A stretch of DNA of 64,000 nt, from positions 1 to 64,000 of the forward strand of contig JAPJBO010000934.1 of the NCBI GenBank assembly GCA_030068145.1, given 5' to 3'. The translations under genes and the position numbers were made by a program. Below, in pieces: positions 53,578 to 63,614 of this stretch (position 1 is its first letter; the number at the start of each line of letters is the position of its first letter). The DNA is from Diplonema papillatum. Lineage: Eukaryota > Euglenozoa > Diplonemea > Diplonemida > Diplonemidae. The notes under the pieces were generated by a model. That model was not told where the DNA came from. It did no database searches and was given only the letters and a program-made list of their open reading frames with translations.

Positions 53578-53794
53578 TTTTTTTGGCATTCAACCGGGTC
53601 CTGTGGTACCCTGCTTCGAAACTAAACGCGCGGAAGGCGTGAAGTGTGATTTACCTAGCTGTTTGAAGACGGGATTTTGTCTTCAGACGTTGTTTGAAGA
53701 AGTTTATCGCTACGGGGCACACACGGTGGCTTGCTGAGTAAGAATTCAGTCGTGGCATTCGCAGTCGGAGTGAGAGATGCGCTTGCGACTCCGG

Positions 53795-54300
53795 CAAAGT
53801 CACTGTGACGTCAGAATGAGGTTCGTTTAAAGTAGTAGTAGTATGTGTCGTCTGCCGAAGCAGCCGGAGACAGCAGGCGCAGGGGGCAGGTCTTGCTTTA
53901 CTTTTCTCTTCTTCATGGAGACCCGCCCCCGGCATCCCGACTGTCCAATCACTGTCGAGAAAGTTTGCGCCTATTGTGATGAGGTGGTTGACCAGGCCCC
54001 CACGAAGCCTTATACACAACACGGCTACAACACGAGGATGCAGCCCTGCTTAGGTGTGCACTCAGCCATCACAGGGCCTCAGATCTCGCTCGGGTCATTG
54101 GCTGCTAAGCACCCCCCGACCGGTTGATTTGCCACTTTTGTGGCCCTCTATTCGCCGGGCGGGCCTGTCAGCACTTGTTCCGCGTCGCATCAAGTACATG
54201 ATGCTGGCGGTTGGGGGATCGGCGACCGCGACTCAATGAAGGTGCGGTCAACAGCGTCGCCACGTGAAGGCTCCCCATGACACCTAAAGTTCGTTGAGAG
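53795..54300 (+). repeat. Family D element, long copy
   Basis: From GTCACTGTGACGTCAGAATG and the TAG run to TCAACAGCGTCGCCACGTGA and CATGACACCTAAAG. Nearly identical to 35940-36412 over long stretches. Confidence 0.88.
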
Positions 54301-54605
54301 AAAGAGAAATACTCGACGTAGCTGCTTCGACTCCGAATGGAAGGGGGGAAATATAGAGGTAAGGGGCAAATACAATACAAACACAATCTGATTTGTTCTT
54401 CGCTTACACCACCGTGTGTTGTTTTCTCACTCAGGACTTTGACCTGTTGTGTTTGTGTGATTTGTCGTGTTGGGGTAGACCCGCATGACCTCACGTCCGT
54501 TCAACACGTGGTTCGGTAGTTACAGCACTTGGGATCCCTTCTGTTCTTTGTCGGGCAGCATCGTCGAGCATTTCCTTTCAAGCTGGCGCTGATGTAAAAA
54601 AAAAT
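54285..54605 (+). mobile_element. Family C element with A tail, joined to family D
   Basis: Reference copy: AAATACTCGACGTAGCTGCT, GCAAATACAATACAAACACA, CTCACGTCCGTTCAACACGT, GAGCATTTCCTTTCAAGCTG, GATGTAAAAAAAAA. Confidence 0.85.
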
Positions 54606-54634
54606 GATGGGAAGAGGGCAGGGATCATAGTTAG

Positions 54635-54730
54635 GTGTTTGGGGGACGGGGGTTGCAAGAAAGTGCTCGGAACAACTATGTGCTCAACATCGCACTGGTC
54701 CATCTATATATCCGCGACACATAAGGCGGG
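54635..54730 (+). repeat. Family A copy, truncated
   Basis: GGGGGTTGCAAGAAAGTGCT, ACATCGCACTGGTCCATCTA and CGACACATAAGGCGGGA. Confidence 0.7.
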
Positions 54731-54734
54731 ATGG

Positions 54735-54900
54735 GCTATGTTAGATGGAAACGCTGTTCCTTTTTACATCCTTTCGAAATGAAAACGGAAACGTTTCCGT
54801 TTCCCTTGTGAGGAAACGTGGGCAGACAGGTTCCCGCGGTCGCCCTCGGCGCCTTGTGCCGCGGCGGTCTCGTTTGTACAGAGCAGAGAGGTATCCATGC
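54735..54900. mobile_element. Element K left end, solo copy
   Basis: GGGCTATGTTAGATGGAAAC, TTTCGAAATGAAAACGGAAA and GCGGTCTCGTTTGTACAGAG match 16805-17030 of element K. No right end is found nearby. Confidence 0.65.
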
Positions 54901-54904
54901 ACAT

Positions 54905-55760
54905 GTGATGGTAGGCCACACAGGTCACTTTCGTACCTCCATGGAGCAACTGCGCAGCTGCGTACCGGCAACGGTGTAGGTATGCAGAGCACACGACACT
55001 ATACGTACGTGGCCCGACGATCTGCTAGTACCGGTAGGGGTCGTGCAGCCGGCAGCACACAGGGAACCCAAAAACATTCGGAAAACCTCAGGAAAGTTTC
55101 ATCAACACCGGTGTGGGTTCATAAAAACCCGCCCGCAAAACGTGTCCAAACCGCCCGGGACCCTAAAAGGACCCTGAAGAGGATAAAAGCTGGCCGCTTG
55201 CGTCCTCTGCCTGAAAGCGCAGGGATCCCTTGCCGGACAATGCCCGCCAAAGTCTAACCGACACGTTCCCAAGGAAACCGTGCTGGACATCGTAGGCCGG
55301 TTGGTCACGGCAGTGCGCATTCATAAACAGCTGTGTGCTTTTCTGCTCATTTTAAGACACTTGAGTGCTTTCTTCTGGTTTGCAACCAGAAAGCCACTTG
55401 GTTGCCTCGATTCAAGCCTGAGGGGCACATAAATACAGTGGCTGTAACTAGTTATAATAATAACTTATGCGGGTTGTGTCCTTTTTGCACATCGGCAAAA
55501 AGGACGAAAAAGACGACAAGTCTGTGTGAGTCAATGTGACAAGACAAAAAAATTGTTTTTTTTCTTCTTATTTTCCACCTGGTATGTATGTCTTGAGTTA
55601 GGGATCTCCATGTGAAGCACGGACATGTAAACTGTGACAGTGACATGATCTTCAGTTTGGTGTTGGTTCGCTCATTACATTCTCGGGAAAAAAAAACAAG
55701 GGGCGCCCCTAAGAAGAGAATCTTGGTAAATTTAGTAAGGGGGGGTGAAAGTCTTAGTAA
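54905..55760. other. No recognised gene
   Basis: A 170-codon plus ORF (54745-55257) starts in the K fragment and is unrecognised. GCACGGACATGTAAACTGTG (55616) recurs at 57882 with its flanks. Confidence 0.35.
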
Positions 55761-55763
55761 TAT

Positions 55764-55990
55764 GGGGGGGGGTTGCAAGAACGTGCTTGGAATGGATATG
55801 TGTTGAACACAGCACTGGTCCCTTCTGCGCCGTGTTTCGGTCCTTTAAGCCAAGGACGGACCTTCATCAGCGCGGAACCTGAGTGTCTGCAGATAGGACA
55901 CCGGTATGTTCTCGTCACAGCCAGGACCACCCGTGCAACCAGAGCACGGGCGAATCCGTCACGGGGAGGAGGCCCCTACAACCGTGTCTG
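55764..55990 (+). repeat. Family A copy
   Basis: GGGGGGGGGTTGCAAGAACG, TTTCGGTCCTTTAAGCC, ATCAGCGCGGAACCTGAGTG, CAGCCAGGACCACCCGTGC. Confidence 0.78.
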
Positions 55991-55994
55991 AGCA

Positions 55995-56450
55995 ATCAGT
56001 TAAAAAACGCAGGGCCCCGCCCTGATTGTGACTGCGACTCGCCGCACTGATTCGTCTTCTTTTTACGGTGGCAATCTGCGAGATAAACTCCGCAGAGCAC
56101 AGTGGACATAGGGTTGCCGTGTGCAGCACCAATGGTTGAAAGAAGGTAGAAGTATGGCTAAAGGAAGAGAAGGAAATGGGGATGTTGCTCGAGTCGGTGA
56201 TTTTACGACGCGCCGTGGCACCTGATTGGGTGCCCGAACGCGTGTTCAGGGGTTGCTTGGGGCGATCGTTTTTCTTCAGCGCGACGCAAATGGCTTATTT
56301 TTTTTTCTCTTTTCTCGCGTTTTTTTTCTTCTTGGTTTCCTTGATATATTTTTTGAGGTTCAGAATTAAGAATTAATTTTTTATTTTCATAGTGGTTTGG
56401 CGTTGGTTACAGGCAAGCATTCGACCTTGCAGGGGGCTTTCTTTCTTATC
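55995..56450. other. No recognised gene
   Basis: T-rich stretch at 56280-56390; nothing else recognised. Confidence 0.4.
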
Positions 56451-56454
56451 TTGG

Positions 56455-56695
56455 GAAGGGGATTGCAAGGACGTGCTTGAGTGGACATGTGTGCAACACC
56501 GCACTGGTCCCATGTGCGCCGTGTTTCGGTCTTTTGAGCCACGGACACATACGGCGGTGCGGAACCTGAGTGTTTACAGACAGGACAGCGGTCGGTCGGC
56601 TGTTCGTAGCACATCACAGCCAGGACCCCCCATGCTACTTGGAGCACAGGCCAACCCGTCACGGGGAGAAGCAACCGTGTCTGAGCAATCAGTGA
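56455..56695 (+). repeat. Family A copy
   Basis: GGGGATTGCAAGGACGTGCT, ACACCGCACTGGTCCCATGT, GGAACCTGAGTGTTTACAGA, CAGCCAGGACCCCCCATGCT. It abuts a family B start. Confidence 0.78.
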
Positions 56696-57250
56696 AAATA
56701 CTCGAGGGACTGCCTTGTGCTTATTTCGACGGGGGCTAGAGGGGGAGAAAACGATACAGGGTATTGTTTAGAGTTGACGCTTACGCCCGCCACTAGACCT
56801 GTGTATCGTGTTGGCTACAGGACGTTTACCTCCTTTAACCACATACGGGCGAGCTACGCCATATGGCGTAGTTAATTCAAGTTAATTGGCGGGTATGCAA
56901 GAGGCCACGGGTGCCCGTCCTGGGTCGCTTCCATGTGTAATCATTCAGCGCCGAGGTGCGCATTTGAAAGATCTGCCACGAAATCTTTCAAAAGCGCCTC
57001 TACGTTGGCCCATTTTTGACCTACGAACCCCCCTCTTGCGTATGACCCAAGGTTTGCCTTGAAAAAGTCCATTTTCCCAAAAACTAACACCCACCCTCCG
57101 TCTGTATGTGTTAAGATTGTTGCGATAGTGGGGAGTCATCGGCATGCTGATGAGTACCACTCTATGCGCGGTTACTTCCTTCAGGATTTCGCAACCGACA
57201 GTCTCCTCAAGTGTTTCCTACAAAGCGGGTGCGTATCCAAAAATAAAAAG
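56692..57250 (+). mobile_element. Family B element interrupted by ~290 bp
   Basis: The 5' part (AAATACTCGAGGGACTGCCT to TTTACCTCCTTTAACCA, 56697-56842) and the 3' part (GTCATCGGCATGCTGATGAG to TTTCCTACAAAGCGGGTGCG, 57138-57250) are separated by unrelated sequence that contains the perfect 18-bp palindrome CTACGCCATATGGCGTAG at 56854-56871. Confidence 0.65.
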
Positions 57251-57296
57251 TTAAAACCCTCAGGGCCCCCGCCCTGATTCGTTTATTGATTACCTG

Positions 57297-57580
57297 GGGG
57301 GGGGGGGGGGATTGCAAGAACGTGCTTGGAATGGGTATGTGCTCAACACCGCACTGGTCCCGTCTGCGCCGTGTTTCGGTCCTTTAAGCCACGGACACAT
57401 AAGGCGGACCATCATCAGCGTGGAACCTGAGTGTCTGCAGACAGGACTGCGGTGTGAGTCTGGTTTGTCAGGCGGCTGTTCGTAGCTCGTCACAGCCAGG
57501 ACCACCCGTGCTACTAGGGGGGGGGGGGGGAACTTAGTTTAATGTTTAGGCAGAACACTGCCTCTCGGTGGGGGGGGGGC
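57297..57580 (+). repeat. Family A between two G tracts, then family W
   Basis: G15-ATTGCAAGAACGTGCTTGG opens the A copy; after CACCCGTGCTACTA comes G14, then family W (TTAATGTTTAGGCAGAACAC). The A copy is therefore bounded by G tracts in the same orientation. Confidence 0.8.
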
Positions 57581-57584
57581 TTGA

Positions 57585-57975
57585 TTTGCATACGTGGAAT
57601 ACTTGTTCTCTTTGGGGGGCAGGGTTTCCGCGGCCGTGAGGAATGTACCTGCCATACTATCTTCCAATGATATGAGAAGCTCGTCAATCGCGACAGGTAC
57701 GCAAGAAAATGACTATGGCTGAGGAGAAAAGACAGAAGTGCACTCATCATGGTCCACCCTGTTGTCTGATTTGCTGTCCGCAAGGCATCAATTGGGCTGC
57801 TAAAATGTCTTCAATCTTCTAAGATCATATAGTGGTTTCCTTTTCACCTGGTATGTCTTGAGCTAGATATCTCCATGAAGCACGGACATGTAAGCTGTAA
57901 CAGTGGTATGCTCTTCAGTATGGTGTTGGTTCGCGCTTTGTTCAGGCTTGCGGATTTGGAACACATTGCAATATC
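57585..57975. other. No recognised gene
   Basis: 57840-57960 duplicates 55575-55680 (TTTTCACCTGGTATGTCTTG, ATCTCCATG, GACATGTAA, GTGTTGGTTCGC) with changes; otherwise nothing recognised. Confidence 0.45.
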
Positions 57976-57979
57976 TCGG

Positions 57980-58208
57980 GGGAAATACTCGAGGGGCTGC
58001 CTTGTGCTTACTTTGAAGGAGGCTAGAGGGGGAGAAACAATACAACTACAAAGTGGGTCTTTTTTGTTGAACGCTTACGCACGCCACTGAACCCATATTC
58101 ACCTGTGTTTCGTGTGGGCTACAGCACAACTTACCTCCTTTGTTATTTTGCGGCTGGCAGCCTCCTCAAGTATTTCCTACAAAGCAGGTGCTTATACAAA
58201 AAAAGGGG
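57980..58208 (+). mobile_element. Family B element with A tail
   Basis: AAATACTCGAGGGGCTGCCT, GAACGCTTACGCACGCCACT, GTGTGGGCTACAGCACAACT, TTTCCTACAAAGCAGGTGCT, ATACAAAAAAA, followed directly by G18. Confidence 0.85.
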
Positions 58209-58224
58209 GGGGGGGGGGGGGTTA

Positions 58225-59740
58225 CTACTTCTTAGCTCGCAAGATCTACGGGGTCCAGCTGAAATTGGTGCCATTGCGGCAAAAGATATGGCCTGTTGTA
58301 TCGGGATTCGAGAATGTTTCTTGTTTAAGAAGCCAGCGATTCTGTTGAAGATACTGCCGGCCCATCAGGTGAATAATTTCTTCGGGCTGGATGTTTGCTT
58401 GTCTTGAACTGGAGTGAAGTCTTTGTGAAGACAGGTCAGAGTCTGGGCACAGAGGGCGGGTTAGCGAAGTTTTCATAGCATGAGCATCGAGACTTTCCCC
58501 CTGCCGTTCAGGCTACGGCAACTCTGAAGACAGACGAGCACACCCTGGCTGGTTCGCTCTGACAGGTCCTCCTTCGACGGCGGTTGTTGTGAAATATTTG
58601 ACGGGTACTTTTTCATTGTTCGAACAAAGGCTTGCTTTGCGGCGTCGAGAGGGATTAAAAGGTTTTTGCGAACGCTTGTTGAAAGAGAGAGTGAGAGAGA
58701 GAGGGAGAGAGATAGAGTGAGAGAGAGAGACTTAAAAACATTTTTTGTGGTGTCGGCGATATTCGCCCAGTCGTCCTAAACTGTTTTTACCAGTCAATAT
58801 CTGCAGTCATTCCCTTCCCCCCCGAGGGGTTTGAACACAGGGATGTAACAAGGGGGAGGGGTGAGGTTAAGTGACAAGGGGTTGGGTTGGATGGGGTCGA
58901 AGGATGTACACAACTGACAGCCCGCCTACAACGCGAAATCCGTTCTATCGTCTGTGGTCGCGGAACCCCACGGACGTTGCTGTGTTAGTTCAAGAGCTTT
59001 AGCTTGTCTCCTTTCACCGGGCAGCTGCCGTGAGCTCCCGCACCTTACCGCGGGATCGCAAGAAGGAGGGGGTAACGGACAGGAACTGGGGGGGACTCGG
59101 TGGGATGAGGACTATAAAAACAGGCCTCCCCCCCCCTATCGCAGGGCAAGGGTTTTCGACTAGCAACGGAGGGGAAACCCTGAGTTTTAGAGCTTGCGCA
59201 CAATCCCGCGCCAAGAGGGCATGAAACCATGAGGGGCTGGGACCTCTCTGTGTTATCTTTTTTTCAACGCGGTGCTGTGCACATCTCGTTCTCTTCGCCT
59301 CGCGGTTCGCTCGTGAACGCAGACTATCTCAAAGTTGAATGGCTCCATTCTTGAATGGAGACATCCAAGGTTTTCACAAGGGGTTAAACAAGGGGCGGGG
59401 TACATGACTAGGCGGTGAATGGCATCGATATCGACTGGTTTTATTTATGGTTTCCCTTCCCCCCCTGTCTATGGCGTAGCAGGGGGGGTTGCTTTGCCAT
59501 TTTTTTTGGCGCTGCACCTCGGTCAAACCTCCGTACAGTGACTAAGTGTTGCTTCAAAGTGCACCCTGCCCCTACCTTCGCCTCACCATTTTACAGGCCC
59601 TTCGTCCATCTGCTCAGTCGTCGGGTGCTTTGAATATGTGGGTTCGACAAAGACATCAATGGGTGAACGAATGAGCGGTTTGGTGTGCTGCAGCGGCGGC
59701 TCATTAAATCGGTGGCAATCTACGCGGGGAAGGTGCCTTT
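58225..59740. other. No recognised gene; (GA)n tract
   Basis: GAGAGAGAGA-rich run at 58683-58731. ORFs are short and unrecognised. Confidence 0.4.
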
Positions 59741-59744
59741 TGGG

Positions 59745-59860
59745 CCGGGTGCTACCGGAGAAGGTGTGTATGTGTGTGCTTAGGTACTACAACCTGGTTC
59801 GATTGCGGGATAATAAAACCTCGGGGATAAAAGCCTGCGTGTTTTTCCCGTTCAACTAGA
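59745..59860 (+). repeat. Family M copy
   Basis: GTGCTACCGGAGAAGGTGTG, CCTGGTTCGATTGCGGGATA and AATAAAACCTCGGGGATAAA. GGTTCGATTGC resembles a tRNA-type B box, but no matching A box was found. Confidence 0.65.
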
Positions 59861-59864
59861 CTCC

Positions 59865-60200
59865 CGTTTTTTTTTCTTGAGGGGTCCTGGACCCCTCGTT
59901 GGACCCCTAGAATAAACCCTGAAAATACAGAACCTTATTGCGAACTGGATTCCCACCAACACCGGGGGGGGCAGGGATATACTTTCTTACAGTAATACAC
60001 ACAACAAATCTTTTTTTTTTTTTTTTTTTTGGCTGACTCCGGGGTTATGCTAATCCCCGAAATTCGGAAAATCATGGTTAAAAAGTCTGTATCATGGCCA
60101 GATTTTTTTTTGGCGTGTTGCTGCTTCGCCACTTTGCTGTAGACCCCATGTGTGGGTCTTGCGGGTCCTGTAGCCTCCGTGACACTGGCCTTTCGTTGAC
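59865..60200. other. No gene; small hairpin and T tract
   Basis: GGGGTCCTGGACCCCTCGTT followed by GGACCCCT at 59880-59907 can fold; T tract at 60010-60029. Confidence 0.4.
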
Positions 60201-60204
60201 CGCA

Positions 60205-60320
60205 CTACCCTGAGCCCAAATCCTGGACGTGGTTTCAGGTGGCAAATTTGGCAAATGATCATGATCAGAAGGTCCTACTTGAGCGGTTCAGTTTCCTCAC
60301 ACATTGCATGTGGCTAAAAA
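60205..60320 (+). mobile_element. Family N element, longest copy
   Basis: CTGAGCCCAAATCCTGGACG, TGGTTTCAGGTGGCAAATTT, GATCATGATCAGAAGGTCCT, GAGCGGTTCAGTTTCCTCAC, CATGTGGCTAAAAA. Confidence 0.75.
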
Positions 60321-60324
60321 CTTT

Positions 60325-62110
60325 TCACCAGAAACTCCTGTGGTTAAAAAACCTTTTTTAACCGGCCTGTTTTGAGAATATATGGTACGATGCCAAAAGG
60401 GGGGGGAAAATGTTTCTTGGGTTTGAAGAGCGCGTGGTGCTTGCACCACTGAGGCCAGGTTATTTAACCGCGGATTTAGTGAAGGATTGTTCAGGAAACG
60501 GTCGCGAGCGAAACCCGACCAGGTAACGACCATTTCATTGTCTTCTTTGTTTTGTGATGCGAACATCACGAGGTGCTGTCCGAAGACACCGCCCACGTGA
60601 GCACTGTTAAGCAGCGGTTGCCAGATACTCCCGTAGCACCTATTAGGGGGGCTCTCCGGAGGCTTCTGAGGGCGTATTTGAACGCAGAATGATGTTTTAG
60701 GTAGGGTATGGGGCCTCAGTACCCGTCAGACCCTGGTGAACTATGCGGGGATTTTTCCGCCCAAACCCCCCCCCCCCCCCCCCCCCTTTTGGCATCGACT
60801 CATATATATATATATATTTTTTTTTGGTGAAAAAATAATTTTTTGACCATGCAGGATAATCCCTGAGGCTGACCGAGGTTTGTCCCCCTGGCTACACCCG
60901 TGATCTACGGCCTTCCATTGCCTGGCAGGAGTCGTGCGTACAGGATTCTCCAGTGAGCTATTAGACGTCTTGTTGTTTTGAGACAAGCCAATAGCATCAT
61001 CCCCTGTTCGTCGTGTTCACCGGTGGTTTCAGCTTTCTTATTCGCTTCGACTTTCATTGTATTCAGACTGGGTTTCTTCTGTGGAAGGCTATGGCACCGG
61101 TTCGAACGCTTTCGAAGGGTTCTTTGGGTTGCCGGGATATATGGCGAGAAAATGTCTGCAGTTACTTTCAGGTTCTGAAAAAATATCAAGTTCTTCGGGT
61201 CATTGTTGCTTTTGGCGTTGTGACGCTGGAACGTTTCAGGCAAAAATATCTGCAGTTGCTTTGAGGGTTCAAAAAATCACACAAGTTCTTCGGGCAATTA
61301 CTGTCATGCACCGTGACACCGATTATTTTCAGCTTTGTCACGCTTCCGCCGTGGTACCCCATCTCTCCAAGATATCCACACTCCCATGGGAGTGCCGGCC
61401 ACTCAGGTTCCACGATTGGTGGACATGTCTGGTGCCAGCAGCAGCTGTAAATCAAGCGCAAACTGCCGATGATATTGCTGCTGCTGTTAAAAAAGCTCGT
61501 TGGATCCGGAATTTAGGTTGCAAGGTGGCCCAGTTTACTGCTAGTGTGCAGAAGCCAGTGTCCACGCATCAAGGTTTGTGCTTTATGGACGATGGCAATG
61601 GTGCGATTCGAGGAAAACAGAAGGTAAAGTGGTCCTCCAGGGGGTGCAGGGGTTCTGTTTCTTCCCGTCCAAAAAAACGACTCGAACGCCATTCTTCGGT
61701 GGTTCGGCGGCTGTGCTGCAGTATCTCTGACGATTTATCGGGGGAATTATCCCAGCGAAGTGCACTGTGCTCCCAGCTAGTATAACCAGAAACCTCATCC
61801 AGGTGAACAAGAAATGTAAGTGCCCCCGTCCTCGTTTCTTTTTTGCTGTAGCCTCCTTTCGAGTAATGCGATTACCTCTATGAATTTGCGCGGGAGAGCA
61901 CGCGTCCGGCAACTGTATTCTTCTAGATGTCAATGTGGGTTATCGGCGTGTACATTCGATCCTTCACGAAGGACTGCATTCGTTTGAAGAGCTGTGGTGG
62001 TTGTTCGTTGGCTTAGACTAGTTTCAAAGTATTTTGAGGTTTGAAGAACTGGTATTCTAGGATCACCGGTTGACCGTTGAGGCTGCACGGTGACACCTAA
62101 CAATTTGCAT
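60325..62110. other. No recognised gene; small repeats
   Basis: Family G fragment at 60590-60640 (GTTAAGCAGCGGTTGCCAGA); C tract and (TA)n at 60765-60820; a ~92-bp tandem duplication at 61145-61330 (TCTGCAGTT...AAGTTCTTCGGG). A 242-codon plus ORF (61057-61785) crosses the duplication and is unrecognised. Confidence 0.4.
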
Positions 62111-62114
62111 GTGG

Positions 62115-62365
62115 CGAAGGGAAATACTCGATGTAGCTGCTTCGACACCTAATGGAAGGGAGGCAATATAGGGGGAAAAGACAATGCAACCACAATCCGA
62201 TTTGTTCTTCGCTTACACCACCGTGCGTTGTTTTTTCACTCAGGTATTTTCCCTGTTGTAATAATGTGTCTTGTCGTGCATTGTAGACCCGCATGATGTA
62301 CCTCGCACGTCCGTTCAACACGTGAGGTGGTTACCCTTCGTCGAGCATTTCCTTCCAAGGCGCTT
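62115..62365 (+). mobile_element. Family C element, 3' shortened
   Basis: GAAATACTCGATGTAGCTGC, ACAATCCGATTTGTTCTTCG, ACGTCCGTTCAACACGTGAG, GAGCATTTCCTTCCAAGGCG. Confidence 0.78.
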
Positions 62366-62534
62366 ACAGAGCGGGACCACTCCTTAAGGGTAAAGGGGTT
62401 ACAGATGGTGGTGTTTGCCCATTCGCGAACCAAAGATGGGTTAGACATGTTTTCCCCTTCATGGGTGTACGAAACAGGTAAGAACAGTGAAAAATCGGGC
62501 TCTGGACAAAAAAGGGCCTGAGTGGTCCCTCCTA

Positions 62535-62815
62535 GCGCTTTGTTCTTCGCTTACACCACCGTTTGGTGTTTTTCACTCAGGACTTTTGACCTGTTGTATG
62601 TGTATGTCTTGTCGTGTAGGGGGGTAGACCCGCATGATCTCACGTCTGTTCAACACGCGGTAGTTACAGCACTTGGGATCCCTTCGGTATTTTGTCTGGC
62701 AGCCTCGTCGAGCATTTCTAGCGTTATTTGTGGATTAGAAAGTCTGTATTTTAAAGTCACCAGTTGATTTCCTTCCAACGCTGGCGCTTGTGTAAAAGAA
62801 AAAAAAAACAGCAAC
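62535..62815 (+). mobile_element. Family C element carrying a 48-bp insertion, inside a cyclase-gene intron
   Basis: TTGTTCTTCGCTTACACCAC to GCATTTC, then an insertion (62719-62766) flanked by direct ATTTC repeats, then CCTTCCAACGCTGGCGCTTG and an A-rich tail ending about 15 bases from the cyclase exon donor. Confidence 0.8.
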
Positions 62816-62828
62816 GGGAGAGACAAAC

Positions 62829-63614
62829 CTGGTCCCTCTCGCCCGTGTAGCTCTCGATGCCCACCAGTGCGCGCGTCCAGTCTCCGACGTAGACGCACTC
62901 CATGGTGCGGTTCCACTCTTCGGCTTCCGAGTGCTCGCCGTCGCGCAGCTGGTACATCCACTCCTGCTCCTTGTAGTTGTGCTGCGAGACGACCTCGTAC
63001 ACTTTGATGTAGTCGTGCGAACGCTTCGGGAACAGCACCTTGTCCAGGCAGCGGGCACCGAACTTGACCGAGGCGTCGCGCATCATCGACTCGTCGCACA
63101 TGCCGCTCGCATTGAACGTCTTGTTCAACCGCTCGATCGCGATGACCCAGGGGACCGCGGTCGCGAATACAGTGTATCGCTTCATCCCCGTGCAACCGAC
63201 GTTTCCGATCCTCGCGTCGCCGGACGAAGCCGCGTACGACAGGTTGACCGGGATGTCCTCCCTACGCAGGATGCGGTTCTTCGCGGTGTGTCCAGCCGTG
63301 ATCGCGCTGACTCTGTGCGTGGCCAGCGGGCGCACTGCGTTGAAGTTGGCCATGAGGCGGTCGCCGATGAAGATATCAGCGACGCCGTTCGACTCGTTGA
63401 TGGTCTCGAGCAGCACGATGAGCACCGCGGTGTGGGTCGCCACGTACATGTCGCTGTCGTTGTTGAACAAGCTCGTGACCGTCGTGTGCCACTCGAGCAC
63501 GTTGAAGTACAGGATCGACACACACTTCCGCCGGATCCCGTCGGCCATCGGATTCATTGGCGTGCTCCGGTCGGAAGCCCCCCGGGAGGCGCCGCTGGCG
63601 TTAATCGAATTGGC
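62829..63614 (-). CDS. Class III nucleotide-cyclase-like domain protein, one exon of a larger gene
   Basis: Open from an acceptor (CACACACAG|GCC, 63614) to a donor (GACCAG|GTTTGT, 62828), 262 codons. From MNPMADGIRRKCVSILYFNV it follows the class III adenylate/guanylate cyclase fold: beta-1, then GVADIFIGDRLMANFNAVRP (the GD...A-FN motif), SYAASSGDARIGNVGCTGMK, the hinge ending IAIERLNKTF, and EQEWMYQL, a motif I associate with euglenozoan relatives. The first metal-binding Asp of the usual F-D-I pattern is Asn here (YFNVLEW), so catalysis is doubtful and it may be regulatory. Upstream exons (often membrane or sensor domains) should lie beyond 63640; downstream ones were not found. Confidence 0.65.

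Noticed and set aside
59798..59815. tRNA gene or tRNA-derived SINE B box (GGTTCGATTGC)
   Set aside because: No A box or cloverleaf could be matched upstream, and the second copy of the repeat has an altered box.
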